Assembly: GCA_964399035.1 (NCBI GenBank)
Contig: CAYNPH010000037.1
Coordinates: 24,799-88,798 of the forward strand
Source of the DNA: WAOL01 sp964399035
Lineage (GTDB): Archaea; Thermoproteota; Thermoprotei_A; Sulfolobales; NBVN01
Length of the DNA: 64,000 nt
Reading direction: 5' to 3'
Below, piece after piece: positions 60,795 to 64,000 of the stretch. The notes beneath the pieces are model-generated. The model saw only the letters and a list, made by a program, of their open reading frames with translations. It was not told the origin of the DNA and ran no database searches. Numbering within the stretch: the stretch's first letter is position 1; each line of letters starts with the position of its first letter. A program made the translations under genes and the position numbers.

Positions 60795-61619
60795 GTGCTC
60801 CCAGCATACGCGAGTGTCGGGAAGCGTGTTAGGATGTCAAGGATACTTCCCGACGGTAAGGGCGTGGTGTTCGCCTTCGACCACGGCGTGGAGCATGGCC
60901 CTAAGGACTTCCCGCCCGAGAGGGTTAACCCGAGGGTCATAATAGAGAAGGTAGTTGAGGCAGGCGTTGACGCGATCATGATGCTCCCCGGCATAGCTAG
61001 GTTAACGCACGACATCTGGGGAGGTAAGGTTGCGGCGATAATTAAGGTTACGAGCAAAACCAACCTAAGGCCTAAGGAGGAGAGGTTGAGGCAGAGCGTC
61101 TTCGGGTACGTGGAGGACGCCATCGCACTAGGGGCTGACGCGGTCGCCGCAACAGTGTACTGGGGCAGTCAGTACGAGGACGAAATGCTGGAGAGGTGGT
61201 TCGCGGTCAGGTCGGCCGCCGAGGCTTACGGGCTCCCCTGCCTCCAGCTCGCGTACCCTAGGGGCCCCGCAATAAGCAACATGTACGACGTCGAGGTCGT
61301 TAGGTACGGTGCTAGGGCCGCTACCGAGTCAGGTGCTGACTTAATCAAGACGTACTTCACCGGGAGCAAGGAGACCTTCGCCGAAGTGGTTAGGGCTGCT
61401 TCGGGGGTGCCGGTACTGATGAGTGGCGGGCCCTCAAGGCCTAAGCCGATAGACTTCCTGAGGGACGTGCAGGCAGTGATGCTGGCGGGCGGTAAGGGAG
61501 TCGTGGTTGGCAGGAACGTGTTCCAGCACCGCGACCCCGTCGGGATGGCGAGGGCCATAATTAAGGTCGTGCACGAGGGCCTCGACCCCGAGGAGGCTGT
61601 GAAGGAGGTTAAGGGGTGA
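60795..61619 (+). CDS. class I fructose-bisphosphate aldolase, archaeal type (DeoC/FbaB family)
   Basis: This Schiff-base aldolase of the archaeal class I type has the opening SVGKRVRMSRI, the phosphate-binding FAFDHGVEHGPKDF, and the Schiff-base Lys185 in DLIKTYFTG. GGPSRPKPIDFL and the phosphate-binding GVVVGRNVFQ complete the barrel. 274 aa. The GTG at 60795 is kept because GKRVRMSRI is a family feature; ATG 60834 would remove part of it. It lies 11 bases ahead of a PfkB kinase, implying a sugar-phosphate route; the substrate may be fructose 1,6-bisphosphate or another ketose phosphate. Confidence 0.88.
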   Translation: MLPAYASVGKRVRMSRILPDGKGVVFAFDHGVEHGPKDFPPERVNPRVIIEKVVEAGVDAIMMLPGIARLTHDIWGGKVAAIIKVTSKTNLRPKEERLRQSVFGYVEDAIALGADAVAATVYWGSQYEDEMLERWFAVRSAAEAYGLPCLQLAYPRGPAISNMYDVEVVRYGARAATESGADLIKTYFTGSKETFAEVVRAASGVPVLMSGGPSRPKPIDFLRDVQAVMLAGGKGVVVGRNVFQHRDPVGMARAIIKVVHEGLDPEEAVKEVKG

Positions 61620-61630
61620 CCTAGCAAGCC

Positions 61631-62569
61631 ATGAGCACCCACGCAAGCAAGTACTTCGACGTAGTGACGGTCGGTCACGTGCTCATGGATCTGCGCTTCA
61701 CGGTCTCGCACTTCGCGGGCCCCGACGAGGAGGCGGTCATTGAGGATCAGTCGCGCGGCGTCGGTGGCTCAGCGGCTAACGTAGCCATAGGTGTTAGGAG
61801 GTTGGGCGGGACCTCCGCCGTAATAGCTAAGGTGGGGCTCGACAGCTTCGGGAGGACGGCGGTAGACCACTTAATGCGTGAAGGGGTAGACATATCGGGC
61901 ATAAGGATAGGGATAGGCCCCACGGGCTTCACGGTGGTCATAATAGACAGGGACGGGAGGATAGCGCTCTATGGCTTCAAGGGCGTGGCCGAGGATCTCA
62001 AGCCGGATGACGTGGACGTGAGGGTCATTGAGAGGGGCAGGTACGTGCACATAGCCAGCCTAAGGCCCGACACGTCCCTCAAGGTAGCCGCCCGCGCTAG
62101 GGAGCTAGGGAAGTACATATCGTGGGACCCCGGCAGGGTGCTGTGCAGGAAAGGGCTCCACGCCCTGAGGAGCTTGGTCAAGCTAGTAGATATAGTGTTC
62201 GTTAACGCGGAGGAGTGCTTAACCCTGACGAAGGCGTCGAGTGTTGAGGAGGGGGCATCGAAGATAAGGTCGCTGGGCCCCGAGGTAGTGATCGTGAAGA
62301 TGGGTGCCGAAGGCGTTTACGTGGCCTCAGACGACATGAGCAGGAGGTTTAAGGCATACCACGTCCCCAGAGTTAAGGACGCCACGGGTGCCGGGGACGC
62401 GTTCGCCTCAGGACTACTCACCGCCCTCTCGAGGGGGTGGGGCCTCGAGGACGCTGTGAGGTACGGGTTAGCGGTCGCGGCAATAAAAGTGACTAGGTTA
62501 GGGTCAAACGCGATACCGTCTCATGAGGAGGTAATGAAGCTCCTTAAGAGCGAAGGGGTAGAGGGGTAA
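61631..62569 (+). CDS. PfkB-family carbohydrate kinase
   Basis: This ribokinase-like sugar or nucleoside kinase has GGSAANVAIGVRRLGG near residues 48-63 and the C-terminal signature DATGAGDAFASGLL, with the anion-hole GAGD and catalytic Asp. At 312 aa the length fits. The partner aldolase gene precedes it, so both may serve one route; phosphofructokinase, 2-keto-3-deoxy sugar kinase, and ribokinase roles all remain possible. ATG 61631 start, about 12 bases after GGGGTGA at the aldolase stop. Confidence 0.9.
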   Translation: MSTHASKYFDVVTVGHVLMDLRFTVSHFAGPDEEAVIEDQSRGVGGSAANVAIGVRRLGGTSAVIAKVGLDSFGRTAVDHLMREGVDISGIRIGIGPTGFTVVIIDRDGRIALYGFKGVAEDLKPDDVDVRVIERGRYVHIASLRPDTSLKVAARARELGKYISWDPGRVLCRKGLHALRSLVKLVDIVFVNAEECLTLTKASSVEEGASKIRSLGPEVVIVKMGAEGVYVASDDMSRRFKAYHVPRVKDATGAGDAFASGLLTALSRGWGLEDAVRYGLAVAAIKVTRLGSNAIPSHEEVMKLLKSEGVEG

Positions 62570-62595
62570 TTGCCTGACTATATTTAAGGTAAAGC

Positions 62596-62859
62596 CTACT
62601 TCTTCGTCATGTTCTTCTCGCTTGACTCCATTTGCTTCTTAATGAGTATATTCACCATTATGTCAGCCATTATCTTGTCCTTGCAGGCCTCCCTCACTAT
62701 GTCGCCGCACTTCTCCATGTCCTTAACACAGATATCCACGAACTTACTGCCGTACATCCTCAGGGAGTAGACGTCGAGGGTTAGGAGTAGTCCTGGGGCT
62801 ACGCTCATTATGTGCTTCCTTAAAGCCTCCTTCAGCGTTTTGTCATTATTCCCTACCAC
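62596..62859 (-). CDS. small helical protein of unknown function in the KaiC-like operon
   Basis: This is an 87-aa, mainly helical protein with three Cys (in CVKDMEKCGDIVREAC) and a strongly charged C-terminus. No family is recognised. It starts at GTG 62859 inside the tail of the KaiC-like gene, overlapping by 14 bases, so the two are translated together. A signalling or structural role with the ATPase is plausible but unproven. Confidence 0.55.
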   Translation of the reverse strand: MVGNNDKTLKEALRKHIMSVAPGLLLTLDVYSLRMYGSKFVDICVKDMEKCGDIVREACKDKIMADIMVNILIKKQMESSEKNMTKK

Positions 62860-64000
62860 CCCCTCTCACCCCCTCCTTACTCCTCATTAACTCGCGGACA
62901 ACCCCCTCGAACTCCTGCCTTAGCTTCTCTACGGCGTACCTGAGCTCCGTGTCAAGTATCGTTACGGGGCGGAGGGCGTGCTCACCCTTAACTATGCGTA
63001 GGTTAAAGCACTCCCTCTCCTCATTAAGCGTGACCTCGAGGACAATGTCGCTTAACGTCATCATAGAGGAGGGCGGGTTAGGTATTGAGGGGGAGGTCCT
63101 GAATATGCGGAACGTTATCAGGCCTAGCTTAGAGTCGATCACGTGGTAGGCCGCCAGCATCTTGTTGACCTCCTCAAGCCCGTAGAGCTCCACGAGCCTC
63201 TCATACCCGCTAACCACCAGCACGTCAGCTAGCCTCGGATCCGAGACCGGGCTTCCCCAGTCCCGCGGTGTCTGCTCCTGCATGACGTCAGCTATTATTT
63301 CCGTGAGCTTGCCCTTGAGTACCTTACCTATGACGCCTTCCTCCGGCAGTTTATGCGCCTTCTCCTTACCGAAGTACACTATGCCTACCTTAACACCCTT
63401 CCTTAGGGACTCAAGCCCGATCTTCAGGACTAGGTACTTGTGGAACAGCCCTAGCCCCGTCGCAGGGTGCTTCACTATTATCGAGATCTGCGTGCCGGGC
63501 CTTAACTTAGGGCCGAGAAGCTTGATGGCGGGTTCCTCAGTAATAACTAACTCCTTCCTACGTGACCTCAGCTTCCTAGCGAATTCCTCACTCACAGCGT
63601 TTATGGCGTGTATGCCCTCGGAAGTTATGTAGAAGTATATCGGGAATGAAGGAACATGCTTCGTCCTGAACTTAAGGACGCGTAAGCTCCTAGGGAACAC
63701 CGAGTCAGGGTCGAACTCAAGCCTAATCACCGCGTCAGCAAGGTACTCGAGGAGCGCGACGTCAGGGTCGTGCTTGACGAGCGTGTCGCACACCATGAGG
63801 ACGGTGACGTTCTGCGCTGAAGCGATCTTGTAGACCACGGTGTGGAGCCAGGCCCTCTTCTTAGCGTAGGAGCCAAGGATCTTCATGAGGGGCGTCACGC
63901 TATCAATAACAACCATGTCGTACCCGTCAAGGATGTGCTTCATGATCTCCTCCGTAATTATCTCCACTAAGTACTCATCACTCAACGTAGGGCACTCGAT
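62846..64000 (-). CDS. KaiC/RadA-superfamily ATPase (5' end missing, gene runs beyond the right edge)
   Basis: This RecA-fold ATPase is partial. The window holds Walker B (GYDMVVIDSVTPLMKIL) and a beta-strand core (NVTVLMVCDTL, LLEYLADAVIRLEFD), but no Walker A, which must lie past 64000. The frame stays open to the edge (translation TLSDEYL onward from about 63985), so the internal TTG is not a real start. The rest (about residues 130-380) looks like a second, degenerate RecA-like domain. KaiC-like archaeal proteins act in signalling or motility; the exact role is open. The small gene at 62596-62859 follows in the same operon. Confidence 0.75.
   Translation of the reverse strand: MECPTLSDEYLVEIITEEIMKHILDGYDMVVIDSVTPLMKILGSYAKKRAWLHTVVYKIASAQNVTVLMVCDTLVKHDPDVALLEYLADAVIRLEFDPDSVFPRSLRVLKFRTKHVPSFPIYFYITSEGIHAINAVSEEFARKLRSRRKELVITEEPAIKLLGPKLRPGTQISIIVKHPATGLGLFHKYLVLKIGLESLRKGVKVGIVYFGKEKAHKLPEEGVIGKVLKGKLTEIIADVMQEQTPRDWGSPVSDPRLADVLVVSGYERLVELYGLEEVNKMLAAYHVIDSKLGLITFRIFRTSPSIPNPPSSMMTLSDIVLEVTLNEERECFNLRIVKGEHALRPVTILDTELRYAVEKLRQEFEGVVRELMRSKEGVRGGGRE

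Overview
The window reads as chromosomal DNA of a thermophilic archaeon, most likely a member of the Thermoproteota (Crenarchaeota or a close relative). The reasons are dense packing with overlapping genes, frequent TTG and GTG starts after GGTG/GGAGG ribosome binding sites, AT-rich TATA-like boxes 25-30 bases ahead of starts, and archaeal gene types: an AbrB-PhoU regulator, archaeal class I fructose-bisphosphate aldolase, KaiC/RadA-like ATPase, Thr/Ser-rich tethered substrate-binding proteins and GH38 alpha-mannosidase. I cannot name the species. I see no tRNA, rRNA, CRISPR array, transposase or phage gene.

Layout. 0.2-11.8 kb is a glycan or peptide uptake and breakdown island: two Opp/Dpp ATPases, a divergent AbrB-PhoU regulator, the family 5 binding protein and two permeases, a membrane protein, a BadF/BadG-type sugar kinase and a GH38 alpha-mannosidase. 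11.8-17.8 kb holds MoaA, a radical SAM enzyme with a fused TroA-like lobe, and an FeCT-type (iron, heme, cobalamin or oxyanion) ABC transporter. The last two share a nearly identical palindromic operator. 17.9-19.5 kb carries a creatininase-family amidohydrolase and a cyclophilin-like protein.

19.6-30.3 kb has two divergent molybdenum hydroxylase (xanthine dehydrogenase/CoxLMS-like) operons, one followed by pyrB and the other by a dihydroorotase-like cyclic amidohydrolase. A complete Liv-type ABC transporter follows (30.6-35.5 kb). 35.5-43.6 kb is mixed: a possible ESCRT-III-like protein, a SPASM radical SAM protein, a thioredoxin-fold protein, an APC permease, a large membrane protein, a divergent MscS/TM-helix pair and a class II glutamine amidotransferase.

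43.6-51.5 kb holds a CoA-disulfide reductase-like flavoprotein, an MFS carrier, a formate dehydrogenase pair (FrhB-like beta and molybdopterin alpha) and a surface protein. 51.7-59.9 kb has two HAD phosphatases, ThiI with a rhodanese domain, a two-domain Usp protein beside an ArsB/NhaD carrier, a CPA2 antiporter, MobB and an M42 peptidase. 60-64 kb has a SRPBCC-like protein, an aldolase-PfkB pair and a KaiC-like ATPase that runs off the right edge.

Molybdenum or tungsten use ties the window together: MoaA and MobB make or modify the cofactor, and two hydroxylases and a formate dehydrogenase consume it. The strongest candidate for an undescribed system is the radical SAM-TroA fusion with the FeCT transporter (12.9-17.8 kb). 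A second theme is ribosome binding sites lying inside or beside leader hairpins at three or four operons. A third is pilin-like (class III) signal peptides on two binding proteins. All functions are inferred by eye from protein motifs; no database search was run.
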